Below, piece after piece: positions 12,547 through 19,230 of a DNA stretch of 20,230 nucleotides; position 1 is the stretch's first letter; every line of letters begins with the position of its first letter. Position numbers and translations under genes: made by a program. The notes beneath the pieces are model-generated. The model worked only from the letters and a program-made list of their open reading frames with translations, did no database searches and was not told the DNA's origin. Source of the DNA: a virus. The DNA is taken from the IMG/VR virus record IMGVR_UViG_3300025168_000898, positions 1 to 20,230 of that record. One strand, 5' to 3'.

Positions 12547-13105
12547 GATCTATCGTGAAATATCAAAGCTAAGTGATAAGTTCAGGAAAATGTGCTACAG
12601 GTTTACAAAGAACAAAGCAGATATTGACAATGCTGTGCAAGAACTATTTATTTATTTTTTAGAAAGACCAGAATTAGTCAGGAAAATTTATGATAAAGAT
12701 GGTGCAGAAGGAATAACAAAATATGGTTCAGTAGTTTTAAGAAGAGCTTTAACAAGTGAAAGAAGCCCTTTCTTTTATCAGTATAAAAAATATTACACTT
12801 ACCTAGATAAGTTTTCAAGCGATACAACTTATGATATAACTGAAACAGGAGAGGTAAGAAACAAAAAGCATATCTATAATATACCTGAAGAAGTAGTAGA
12901 GAATATAGGGTTTAAAAAGCTAGACAAGATTGACTTAGTTTTAAATGACTTATACTGGTACGATAGAAAAATATTCCAACTTTATTACTACGAGGGGAAC
13001 ACACTAGATACACTCGCAAAGAAAACAGGAATAAGTCGCAACAGTCTTTTCACTACAATAGATAAAGTAAGAACAATACTTAAAAAAGAATTAAGTGAAA
13101 AATAG
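12539..13105 (+). CDS. Sigma-70-like transcription regulator
   Basis: A 188-residue protein starting at a GTG within the previous gene. The N-terminal part resembles sigma region 2: CYRFTKNKADIDNAVQELFIYFLERPELVRKI (about 19-50) followed by KYGSVVLRRAL (61-71). The C-terminal part is a region 4-like helix-turn-helix: DRKIFQLYYYEGNTLDTLAKKTGISRNSLFTTIDKVRTILKK (142-183). Two such blocks separated by a 60-residue charged linker are the layout of small ECF-like sigma factors. Lying at the end of the replication genes, it is a good candidate for the switch to middle or late genes through host RNA polymerase. An alternative is a phage HTH activator without core binding. Confidence 0.6.
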   Translation: MNKIYREISKLSDKFRKMCYRFTKNKADIDNAVQELFIYFLERPELVRKIYDKDGAEGITKYGSVVLRRALTSERSPFFYQYKKYYTYLDKFSSDTTYDITETGEVRNKKHIYNIPEEVVENIGFKKLDKIDLVLNDLYWYDRKIFQLYYYEGNTLDTLAKKTGISRNSLFTTIDKVRTILKKELSEK

Positions 13106-13511
13106 AAATATAAAACACATTGACGATTGGGGAACTCCTGATTACATATACAACGAACTTAATAATGAATTTGATTTTAATTTTGATCCTTGTCCTTTAC
13201 AGCACGATACAAATAAATGGGATGGATTAGATATAAGTTGGGGGGATAGAAATTTTATAAATCCTCCTTATTCAAGAAAATTAAAAGAGGCTTTTGTAAT
13301 AAAGGCTATAGAAGAAAGTAAGAAAGAAAAACTATGTGTTATGCTTTTACCTGTATCAACATCAACAAAATTGTTTCATCATTATATTTTGCCTAATCAA
13401 AAAGAAATTAGGTTTGTTTATAAAAGGATTAAATTTAAAGGTGTCAATACTTTTGGAGAATATGTAGAAAACAAAGCAGGAATGCACGACAGTATGGTAA
13501 TAATATTTTAA
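13095..13511 (+). CDS. Dam-type DNA N6-adenine methyltransferase
   Basis: A 138-residue protein with the layout of phage adenine methyltransferases (PF05869 type): DDWGTPDYIYNELNNEFDFNFDPCP (10-34), DGLDISWGDRNFINPPYS (43-60, with the catalytic NPPY), KEAFVIKAIEES and a VMLLPVSTSTK strand. It would transfer a methyl group from S-adenosylmethionine to adenine N6, possibly to protect phage DNA from restriction. It is short for the family (about 170 residues), but all motifs visible in the family core are present. Start at GTG 13095, in an overlap with the sigma-like gene. The recognised site cannot be read from the sequence. Confidence 0.85.
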   Translation: MKNRNIKHIDDWGTPDYIYNELNNEFDFNFDPCPLQHDTNKWDGLDISWGDRNFINPPYSRKLKEAFVIKAIEESKKEKLCVMLLPVSTSTKLFHHYILPNQKEIRFVYKRIKFKGVNTFGEYVENKAGMHDSMVIIF

Positions 13512-13512
13512 A

Positions 13513-13914
13513 ATGAATAAGTTTTTTGTTACTGATGAAGTCTATAAAGACAGAATAGCTATCTGTAAGGAATGCGTTTACTATTCCAAGACTTTAGGTC
13601 AATGTAAAAGATGCCTTTGTTTTATGAAAATCAAGGCAAGGATTGGAAGTCAGGAATGTCCACACAAGTATTGGGCTAAGACTACTGAGATGAAAGCTCC
13701 TGATGACTTGCCACAAGAAATGATTGATGAAATATTAGACTTATGGAAAGACTTAAAAACAGGAAGGGCAAAAAATATAGCAGCTAAAAAGAAAATGATT
13801 GAATTATACAATACAATCTACAATACAAACTATGGAACAGGAACAAGTTGCGGATCTTGTTTATCAACTTGCTTTGATGGAATAAAAAAACTATATAATA
13901 AATACAATGACTAA
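13513..13914 (+). CDS. Zinc-binding Cys-rich protein
   Basis: A 133-residue protein with an N-terminal zinc cluster: ICKECVYYSKTLGQCKRCLCFMKIKARIGSQECPHKYW (17-54), i.e. CxxC ... CxxCxC ... C. A linker and charged helix (LPQEMIDEILDLWKDLKTGRAKN, about 65-87) follow, and the C-terminus has CGSCLSTC (about 118-125), another possible metal site. The N-terminal cluster with 'CkrCgCfmkiKar...CP...W' is common in phages; its function is unknown. It begins two bases after the methyltransferase stop and overlaps a 40-residue frame at its end. Confidence 0.65.
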   Translation: MNKFFVTDEVYKDRIAICKECVYYSKTLGQCKRCLCFMKIKARIGSQECPHKYWAKTTEMKAPDDLPQEMIDEILDLWKDLKTGRAKNIAAKKKMIELYNTIYNTNYGTGTSCGSCLSTCFDGIKKLYNKYND

Positions 13915-14029
13915 AGCAAAACTATACTGCCCTGAAACAAAAGGAAGTTTTATAATGATGTTCGGATTTAAACAGCCACTAAATTATGTAAAAGACAATA
14001 GAACTAAATATAAAAAAAGAAAACAATGA
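13907..14029 (+). CDS. 40-residue basic peptide
   Basis: This frame overlaps the Cys-rich gene by eight bases and the next gene by four (ATGA). It gives a 40-residue peptide, MTKAKLYCPETKGSFIMMF at the start and GFKQPLNYVKDNRTKYKKRKQ at the end; basic, no membrane helix. The tight overlaps fill what would otherwise be a 111-base gap in a dense operon, which supports it being a gene. No function is suggested. Confidence 0.5.
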   Translation: MTKAKLYCPETKGSFIMMFGFKQPLNYVKDNRTKYKKRKQ

Positions 14030-14217
14030 CAAAGACTTACAAGACAATTAAATGGGTTTTAAAACAACAAATTGAGAAAGCAACCAAAACTCTCTGGACT
14101 TGGAAACAAGGCAAGAACGAACAGTTTACTTGTATATATAAAAATTACAATGATGACTTACCTATCTATACCCCAGTACAATTATTAAAAGAAATAGAAG
14201 ATGCCAATACCAACTAA
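14026..14217 (+). CDS. Unknown small protein
   Basis: A 63-residue protein, basic at the start (TKTYKTIKWVLKQQIEKATKTLW) and acidic at the end (QLLKEIEDANTN), with four Trp residues, three of them near the middle. No family recognised. It overlaps the 40-residue peptide before it by four bases and the DUF3310 gene after it by 17 bases. Confidence 0.5.
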   Translation: MTKTYKTIKWVLKQQIEKATKTLWTWKQGKNEQFTCIYKNYNDDLPIYTPVQLLKEIEDANTN

Positions 14218-14443
14218 CTACTATGAAACTATGACAAAAGAAATACCTGAATACTATAAAGGAAAGAACGGATATATGGCTAAAGACGTAGTGTCTAATT
14301 TTGACCTAAGCTATAATATCGGAACGGCTGTTACTTACTTGCTAAGATCAAAGAACAAGCACGAGGACGGAGGGCTGGAAGATATTAGAAAGGCTATACA
14401 TCATTTACACTTTGAACTAGATGTCTTAACTTCTAAGAAATGA
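14201..14443 (+). CDS. DUF3310-like protein
   Basis: An 80-residue protein whose centre resembles DUF3310: DVVSNFDLSYNIGTAVTYLLRSKNKHEDGGLEDIRKAIHHLHFEL (about 29-73), i.e. the 'F..GNaikYl.R...K.g..eDl.KA..yl..el' pattern. DUF3310 is found in small phage proteins and in T7 gene 1.7 product, which affects nucleotide kinase activity; the activity of this short form is unknown. The NIG in place of GNA is a small departure. Overlaps neighbours on both sides. Confidence 0.65.
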   Translation: MPIPTNYYETMTKEIPEYYKGKNGYMAKDVVSNFDLSYNIGTAVTYLLRSKNKHEDGGLEDIRKAIHHLHFELDVLTSKK

Positions 14444-14694
14444 CTTTATATAAATGCAAGTGTGGAAAGACTAAAGACCTATCAGTAGCTACAATAGTTT
14501 ACATAGATGGGGAGTGGGAAACTAAAGAGGCTTTGTGCAAGTGTGGAAAGTATATGGATAGCAAACCACTTGAAGGAATGCCTAGTCAAATCAGAACCGA
14601 AGAATCACTAAGTAAAAAAAAAAGAGGTGATAAGCTATGGGATGGAGCTAAAGAAAAGCTGGTAGGAGATAGGGGAATAAATGAGGATTACTAA
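14440..14694 (+). CDS. Zinc-ribbon-like protein
   Basis: An 84-residue protein with CKCGK (5-9) and CKCGKYMD (about 33-40) about 28 residues apart, the two halves of a zinc ribbon. The rest is polar and basic, with KKKRGDKLWDG near the end. Small zinc-ribbon proteins of phages often bind nucleic acid or host enzymes, but no role can be assigned. It starts in an ATGA overlap with the DUF3310 gene and ends this gene block. Confidence 0.55.
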   Translation: MTLYKCKCGKTKDLSVATIVYIDGEWETKEALCKCGKYMDSKPLEGMPSQIRTEESLSKKKRGDKLWDGAKEKLVGDRGINEDY

Positions 14695-14724
14695 ATAAAT
14701 AACAACAAATTCTATTATAATACT

Positions 14725-15252
14725 ATGAAGCAACAAGTTAAGATAAGTAAGGTCAAAGGAAATCCAAGCAATCCTAGAATCATTAAGAACGATAAATTTA
14801 AAAAGCTAGTAAAGTCAATACAAGAGTTTCCTGAAATGTTAAAGATAAGACCAATAGTCGTTGATGAAGATATGATGGTCTTAGGTGGCAATATGAGATT
14901 AAAGGCTAGTAAAGATGCAGGGCTTAAAGAAGTATGGATAGAAGTAGCTGAAGGATTTACTGAAGATCAGAAGAAAGAGTTTATCGTAAAGGACAATGTA
15001 GGCTTTGGAGAATGGGAATGGGATATACTAGCAAACGAATGGGATAGCGTACAACTTGCTGAATGGGGATTAGATGTTTGGGAAAATGAAGATGACATAG
15101 AAGATATTGAAGAAGTAATTGATTTTAATGAAGATGTAAATTTCATAATCAAATGTGAAAACTTAAAAGAGCTTGAAGAACTAAAAGATAAACTTAAACT
15201 TACAGGAACTAAAACAAGTTATAGTAAATTCAAAGAGCTTTTAGATTTATGA
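14725..15252 (+). CDS. ParB-like nuclease-domain protein
   Basis: A 175-residue protein. The first 85 residues are a ParB/sulfiredoxin-fold domain: NPSNPRIIKNDKFKKLVKSIQEFPEMLKIRPIVVDEDMMVLGGNMRLKASKDAG (about 12-66), with the GGNMR loop that binds nucleotide in this fold, then EVWIEVAEGFTEDQKKEFIVKDN. The C-terminal part (about 90-175) is acidic (EDDIEDIEEVIDF) and ends with a small domain, NFIIKCENLKELEELKDKLK. No helix-turn-helix of chromosomal ParB is seen. Phage members often lie beside terminase or DNA-modifying genes. Here an ATGA overlap joins it to the glycosyltransferase-like gene. Confidence 0.75.
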   Translation: MKQQVKISKVKGNPSNPRIIKNDKFKKLVKSIQEFPEMLKIRPIVVDEDMMVLGGNMRLKASKDAGLKEVWIEVAEGFTEDQKKEFIVKDNVGFGEWEWDILANEWDSVQLAEWGLDVWENEDDIEDIEEVIDFNEDVNFIIKCENLKELEELKDKLKLTGTKTSYSKFKELLDL

Positions 15253-16172
15253 GAATAGCTATATTCGGAAATGAAAGAAGATTAAAAAAACAATACTTCA
15301 CCAAAAGAATAGACGCATACTTTAGAAACACTTTAATCATATCTGATTACTTAGATGCCACTTTTATATATAATGAGAATGAATATAATAAACATTTAGA
15401 AACAAAGTTTGATACGATATTAATTTTTTACTCTAACTATTATTCACCTATTAAACAAATGAAACAAATAGCAGATAATAATAATGAAGCAAGATTTTTT
15501 TGGATATTAAATGAATATGCAATATCAGCTAACTATACTTTTCTAAAAGATAAAAATGTAACACACATTAAAAATTGGGAAGAAGAAGGAGAGATAATGC
15601 TCAATCTAAACTTGTTATTTTCAAAGAAGCCTAATGAAGTAAAAGATAAGCCTTATGATTGTGTTTATTATGGTACATTTAGAACTGATAGAGCTGAATA
15701 CTGCAAAGAGTATCTTAAAGAAGATTTGTGTTTAAGCACAACTTCTAAAAACTTTAAAAAATACAGGCATATAGGGTGTACTGCAAAATTAATAAAAAAA
15801 CTATCTTGGGAAGAAAACAAAGAAACGCTTAATCTTTTTAAGTATCAGTTATATATAGAAGATAAATATACACATAAAGTATTTAATAACTTAGCTAATA
15901 GATACTATGAAGCAGGATTTTGTAACAATGTAGTGTTCTTTGATGTAAACTGTAGAAATACAATTAACAAATCGGAGCTTAATTATTACAAAGAACAAGT
16001 AGAAGATTATATAGTAAAAGGTTATGAAGATTTACAGAACAAAATAAAAGAATGCAATAAAGATTTTGACAAACATTTAGCAATACAAAAAAGTTGGAGA
16101 ATGAATGAAGCAACTGCAAGAACTAATATGCTAGAAGAACTAAAAAACATAATATACAATGGAACAGAATAG
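15249..16172 (+). CDS. Glycosyltransferase-like protein (GT-B form)
   Basis: A 307-residue protein that may have two Rossmann-like halves. N-terminal half: MRIAIFGNERR (1-11), LIISDYLDATFIYNE (29-43), TILIFYSNYYS (56-66) and ARFFWILNEY (81-90). C-terminal half: YDCVYYGTFRTDR (136-148), LSTTSKNFKKY (162-172), a KYQLYIEDKYTHKVFNNLANRYYEAG block (198-223) and VVFFDVNC. The two-domain form with a late 'YIED..th....nR.yEa' resembles the sugar-nucleotide-binding part of GT-B glycosyltransferases. Substrates are unknown; as it lies between ParB and TerS in one operon, DNA is a possible acceptor, a virion or host surface component another. I am unsure of the exact family. Confidence 0.5.
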   Translation: MRIAIFGNERRLKKQYFTKRIDAYFRNTLIISDYLDATFIYNENEYNKHLETKFDTILIFYSNYYSPIKQMKQIADNNNEARFFWILNEYAISANYTFLKDKNVTHIKNWEEEGEIMLNLNLLFSKKPNEVKDKPYDCVYYGTFRTDRAEYCKEYLKEDLCLSTTSKNFKKYRHIGCTAKLIKKLSWEENKETLNLFKYQLYIEDKYTHKVFNNLANRYYEAGFCNNVVFFDVNCRNTINKSELNYYKEQVEDYIVKGYEDLQNKIKECNKDFDKHLAIQKSWRMNEATARTNMLEELKNIIYNGTE

Positions 16173-16512
16173 AACACAAATCAACAAAGAGAGAATGCTC
16201 AAAGCATTAGAGTCAAGTCTAGGAGTAATAACAACAGCTTTAAAGGCAACTGACCTAAGCAGAACAAACTTTTATAAGTGGCTAAAAGAAGATGAAGAAT
16301 TTGCAGCTCAGGTTGAAGAAATAGAAAACATACAACAAGATTTTATTAAGTCTAAGTATTATGAATGTGTTAAGGACAAAGTACCTTCAGTTGTTATACA
16401 CGCTGCTAAGACTAGACTTGGTTGGAATGAAACAAATAGACTAGACATAACTTCAGGTGACAAAGCTATCAATATGCCTGTAATAACATTTGTTGAAACT
16501 GATACTGAATAA
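16159..16512 (+). CDS. terS: Terminase small subunit
   Basis: A 117-residue protein: LKALESSLGVITTALKATDLSRTNFYKWLKEDEEFAAQVEEI (about 14-55), a helix-turn-helix of the small terminase type, then a helical DFIKSKYYECVKDKVPSVVIHAAKTRLGWNE (about 62-92) and a polar tail. The 'vt.A...t.lsr.nfY.WlkeD..F' and 'K..LGW' patterns fit TerS. It would recognise the packaging site on phage DNA and regulate TerL. It starts inside the end of the glycosyltransferase-like gene and ends inside TerL. Typical TerS are 110-170 residues. Confidence 0.75.
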   Translation: MEQNRTQINKERMLKALESSLGVITTALKATDLSRTNFYKWLKEDEEFAAQVEEIENIQQDFIKSKYYECVKDKVPSVVIHAAKTRLGWNETNRLDITSGDKAINMPVITFVETDTE

Positions 16513-17701
16513 GAAATACAGCCCCTTATTTGAATCTAAAGCTAGGTACTTTATTATAACAGGCGGTAGGGGTTCAGGAAAGTCTTACGCTGTTACAGTC
16601 TTTCTAACTTTACTTACTATGGCAAAGGGTATTAGAATACTCTTTACAAGGTTCACAATGACATCAGCTCACTTATCAATCATTCCTGAGTTCTTAGAAA
16701 AGATAGGGCTTTTAGGTTTTGATGATGTCTTTAGTATTAATAAAGCAGAAGTATTAAATCAAAGCAACAACTCTGACATTCTATTTAGAGGGATAAGGAC
16801 TTCAGCAGGAAACCAAACGGCTAGTCTAAAGTCTTTGCAAGGAATCTCAACTTGGGTATTAGATGAAGCTGAAGAACTTGTTGATGAAGATATATTTGAC
16901 ACAATAGACTTAAGCATAAGAGAAAAGAACATACAGAATAGGATCATACTTATATTAAACCCTGTTACTAAAGAGCATTGGATTTACAAAAGGTTTTTTG
17001 AGGACAAAGGTGTTGAAGGCGGTTTTAATGGCGTTAAAGACAATGTATGCTATATCCATAGTACATACCTAGACAATGAAGATAATCTCTCTACGAGCTT
17101 CCTAGAGCGTATTAAGACTATAAAACATACTAACTTTAAGAAGTACACTCACAAAATCTTAGGGGGGTGGCTAGACAAAGCAGAGGGGGTGGTATTTGAT
17201 AATTGGAGTATAGGAGAGTTTAATCCTGATAACTTGCAGGTTTCTTGTGGTCTTGATTTTGGATTCTCAATAGATCCTGATTCTTTAACTTCTGTTGCTA
17301 TTGATAAGAAGCATAAAAAGATATATCTTAAAGAAGAAGTTTATCGTAATGGTTTAAAATCACACGAATTAGCTGCAATCATTTTAGATAAAGTAGCAGA
17401 TACACTTTGTATAGCAGACAGTTCTGAGCCACGCCTTATTGCCGATTTAAAACACTTAGGCGTAAATATTAAGCCTGTAAAGAAAGGAACTATTGAAAGT
17501 GGTATAACTAGAATGCAAGACTATCATTTAGTAGTAAGTCCTGAATCAACTAACATAGCTAAAGAGCTGAACAATTATATTTATAGTGATAAGTCATCTA
17601 AATTATATGTGGATTCATATAACCACGCCATAGACGGAATAAGGTATAATGTCATTTATCATTTAGACAATCCTAATGCCGGAAAGTATTTTGTGCAATA
17701 A
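16490..17701 (+). CDS. terL: Terminase large subunit
   Basis: A 403-residue ATPase-nuclease that cuts concatemers and drives DNA into the head. ATPase part: Walker A GGRGSGKS (25-32), Walker B TWVLDEAEE (121-129, catalytic Glu after Asp125), and a coupling motif ILNPVT (155-160). Nuclease part, RNase H fold: GLDFGFS (254-260), ADSSEPR (309-315) and the final Asp in DSYNHAIDGIRY (375-386), three acidic metal ligands. The frame has no ATG near its start; TTG at 16490 or 16493 overlaps TerS by about 20 bases, and the next ATG (codon 44) lies beyond Walker A. Full length and intact. A long hairpin follows the stop. Confidence 0.95.
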   Translation: MLKLILNKKYSPLFESKARYFIITGGRGSGKSYAVTVFLTLLTMAKGIRILFTRFTMTSAHLSIIPEFLEKIGLLGFDDVFSINKAEVLNQSNNSDILFRGIRTSAGNQTASLKSLQGISTWVLDEAEELVDEDIFDTIDLSIREKNIQNRIILILNPVTKEHWIYKRFFEDKGVEGGFNGVKDNVCYIHSTYLDNEDNLSTSFLERIKTIKHTNFKKYTHKILGGWLDKAEGVVFDNWSIGEFNPDNLQVSCGLDFGFSIDPDSLTSVAIDKKHKKIYLKEEVYRNGLKSHELAAIILDKVADTLCIADSSEPRLIADLKHLGVNIKPVKKGTIESGITRMQDYHLVVSPESTNIAKELNNYIYSDKSSKLYVDSYNHAIDGIRYNVIYHLDNPNAGKYFVQ

Positions 17702-17702
17702 A

Positions 17703-17759
17703 AAAAGGAGCTACTTAAAGTTTTTAGGTTTATCCTACTGACTATAAGCAACTCCTTTT
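17703..17759 (+). terminator. Long imperfect hairpin after terL
   Basis: AAAAGGAGCTACTT (17703-17716) pairs with AAGCAACTCCTTTT (17746-17759) in a 14-bp stem with two mismatches. Inside the loop, AGT (17719) pairs with ACT (17743) and TAGG (17725-17728) with CCTA (17734-17737). The 3' arm ends in TTTT, so it may end the terminase transcript, but its size and inner stem are unusual for a plain terminator. Confidence 0.5.
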
Positions 17760-17855
17760 AACAAGAAAGAATATGAAGAACGCAGCAAATATACACTAAT
17801 AAAACAAACAGTAAACTAAAAACTAACTATTTCTTTAATATACACAGACACTACT
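17760..17855. other. Non-coding gap before the tail genes
   Basis: About 95 A-rich bases between the terL hairpin and the tail chaperone start. I see only an eight-codon frame (17773) and no TAnnTTTG box. A promoter for the tail genes may be of a phage-specific type if the sigma-like protein directs it. Confidence 0.4.
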
Positions 17856-18500
17856 ATGAAAGTAAAAATTAAAAAAGAAGGGAAGGAAAAGACTTATAGC
17901 ACAATCAACTCTTGGGAAGATGTAACTCTGGAAACTTGGATAGCTTTAACTGATATATCACAAGGGAGCAATGCAAAAGAGGCTGAAGAAACAATAGCTT
18001 TATTAACAGATATTCCTAGAAAGTTAGTTAAGGAATTATCTTTAAGAGATGTTACTACCATACTAAGTAAGATGGGAGAGGTACAGGGAGAGAAGGAAAC
18101 AATATTAAAAAAGGTTATTGAAATAGATGGAGTTGAATACGGAATGCATCCTGATCTTTCAGAAATTACCCTTGGTGAGTATGCAGATATTGAGACTTTA
18201 ATAAAAGAAGGTGTTGAAAAGAACTTACCTGAATTAGTGGCTATATTGTTTAGACCTATTATAGAGAGAGGAGAAAGTGAGGATGTATATACTATAGAAG
18301 CCTATGATGGTAATATTAAAATAAGGGCGGAGGTAATGGGGAAGATGTCAGCAAGTCAAGTACAAAGTGTGCTGGTTTTTTTTTACGCTTTAGGGACGGT
18401 ATTGTTAGAGATCACGCAATTATTTTTAACGGAACAGAGGCAGGAAACGAAAATATTACAGACGGAGACTTTGCAAGTAGATGGTCTTGGTTCGGAGTAA
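17856..18500 (+). CDS. Tail assembly chaperone, unshifted (0-frame) product
   Basis: The 0-frame gives 214 residues: INSWEDVTLETWIALTDI (about 17-34), KLVKELSLRDVTTILSKM (56-73), IEIDGVEYGMHPDLSEITLGEYADIETLI (88-116) and ELVAILFRPIIERG (125-138). This fits tail assembly chaperones of phages, which bind the tape-measure protein and guide tail-tube growth. At codons for VFF (174-176) there is a run of nine T. After it, the 0-frame continues for only 38 residues (YALGTVLLEITQLFLTEQRQ and on), rich in ACG codons that are rare in the neighbouring genes, while a conserved-looking sequence is found in the -1 frame. Both short and extended products are expected, as with lambda G and GT. Confidence 0.65.
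   Translation: MKVKIKKEGKEKTYSTINSWEDVTLETWIALTDISQGSNAKEAEETIALLTDIPRKLVKELSLRDVTTILSKMGEVQGEKETILKKVIEIDGVEYGMHPDLSEITLGEYADIETLIKEGVEKNLPELVAILFRPIIERGESEDVYTIEAYDGNIKIRAEVMGKMSASQVQSVLVFFYALGTVLLEITQLFLTEQRQETKILQTETLQVDGLGSE
18377..18383 (+). promoter_or_regulatory. -1 frameshift site T TTT TTT
   Basis: The run of nine T (18376-18384) contains the slippery heptamer T_TTT_TTT in the 0-frame (codons GTT TTT TTT TAC). After a -1 slip the next codon is TTA and the frame stays open for 83 residues. This is the X_XXY_YYZ form used for tail chaperone frameshifts. Confidence 0.7.
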
Positions 18501-18634
18501 TGCATAGATTGTGTAACGAAAGTATAGTAAATTTAGATGCAGTAACTAAGCTGAATTTATTAGAGTGCTTAACTTGGTTAAGTTATGAAACAGATTTAAA
18601 TTTAAGTAAAACAGTAAATAGAGATGATAGATAA
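18383..18634 (+). CDS. Tail assembly chaperone, C-terminal extension in the -1 frame
   Basis: Open frame without its own start at the T run, read by slipping back one base on T TTT TTT. It adds 83 residues: LRFRDGIVRDHAIIFNGTEAG first, then DGDFASRWSWFGVMHRLCN, IVNLDAVTKLNLLECLTWLSYETD and a polar end. The 'W.WF.v...l.n..i...d.vt.l....cl..LsYe.d' pattern is typical of phage tail chaperone C-termini. Codon use is like the neighbours. The shifted product would have 259 residues. An ATG at 18500 (TAATG with the 0-frame stop) could also allow a separate 44-residue start. Confidence 0.72.
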   Translation, partial: LRFRDGIVRDHAIIFNGTEAGNENITDGDFASRWSWFGVMHRLCNESIVNLDAVTKLNLLECLTWLSYETDLNLSKTVNRDDR

Positions 18635-19160
18635 TAAGACTTTTAATAATGCCATTGATACCCTCAAGCAACTCGGGGTGGAACACCAACAGATTAACAC
18701 CACCACCACAGGGGATATTTGGCGTATAGATATGGGAAATACTTTGTTTCCATTATTCCATATAAACCCAGTAAATGTAACAACAGGGCTATCTTCTTTG
18801 ACATACAATTTCCAACTGTTTGTTATGGATGCTGTAACCGAGAAAGAAAACTGGACTGAGGCTAACTTTCAATCAGCAGATTATTTAAGTAATGAGCAAG
18901 AGGTAATGTCTAGCTGCTTACAGATATGTACAGACATTATAGGAATGTTCAGGCATAGTAAATGGCAGTCAGCAAATGCAGATGGAACGCAAGATATTAA
19001 TGAGCCCGTTTACTTTACAGATGGAGAATATACTTTAGAGCCGTTTCAAGAACGCTTTGATAATCTTTTAACAGGATGGGTGTTCTCTATTGGAATAGTA
19101 GTGGAGAATGATTTTCAGACTTGTACGATACCTGTTGATAATACTTCAATAGGAAAGTAA
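18624..19160 (+). CDS. Tail completion / neck-like protein
   Basis: A 178-residue protein whose start lies within the last codons of the shifted chaperone product. Layout: NAIDTLKQLGVEHQQINTTTTGDIW (about 9-33), NTLFPLFHINPVNVTTGLSSLTYNFQLFVMDAV (about 39-71), then helical SADYLSNEQEVMSSCLQICTDIIGMF (about 84-109) and the end YTLEPFQERFDNLLTGWVFSIGIVVENDFQTCTIP. The 'fPlfhinP..v....l.tY.fql.v.D', 'll...GW...i.i' and '..C.iP' order is common among marine phage tail-terminator or neck proteins. It would close the tail or join it to the head. The name is inferred from pattern and place. Confidence 0.55.
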   Translation: MIDNKTFNNAIDTLKQLGVEHQQINTTTTGDIWRIDMGNTLFPLFHINPVNVTTGLSSLTYNFQLFVMDAVTEKENWTEANFQSADYLSNEQEVMSSCLQICTDIIGMFRHSKWQSANADGTQDINEPVYFTDGEYTLEPFQERFDNLLTGWVFSIGIVVENDFQTCTIPVDNTSIGK

Positions 19161-19228
19161 TGTGGAAATTCAAAATAGGAAAATATAAAATAGAAATAGG
19201 ATTTTTTAAAATAACAATAAAATTATAA
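19160..19228 (+). CDS. Possible 22-residue peptide
   Basis: ATG overlapping the previous stop (TAATG) and a 22-codon frame, MWKFKIGKYKIEIGFFKITI plus two residues (KL), basic with alternating hydrophobic residues as in a beta hairpin. It ends two bases before the next ATG. It fills the gap neatly, but 22 codons are few, and no homologue is known to me. Confidence 0.35.
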   Translation: MWKFKIGKYKIEIGFFKITIKL

Positions 19229-19230
19229 CA

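Noticed and set aside
14716-14721. TATAAT sequence before the ParB-like gene
   Set aside because: This matches an E. coli-type -10 box, but the other promoters here are of the TAnnTTTG type, and there is no -35 partner; AT-rich DNA gives such matches by chance.
18500-18634. Separate 44-residue gene starting at ATG 18500
   Set aside because: The same frame continues upstream to the T run with conserved-looking sequence, so it is better explained as the end of the frameshifted tail chaperone; independent starts remain possible.
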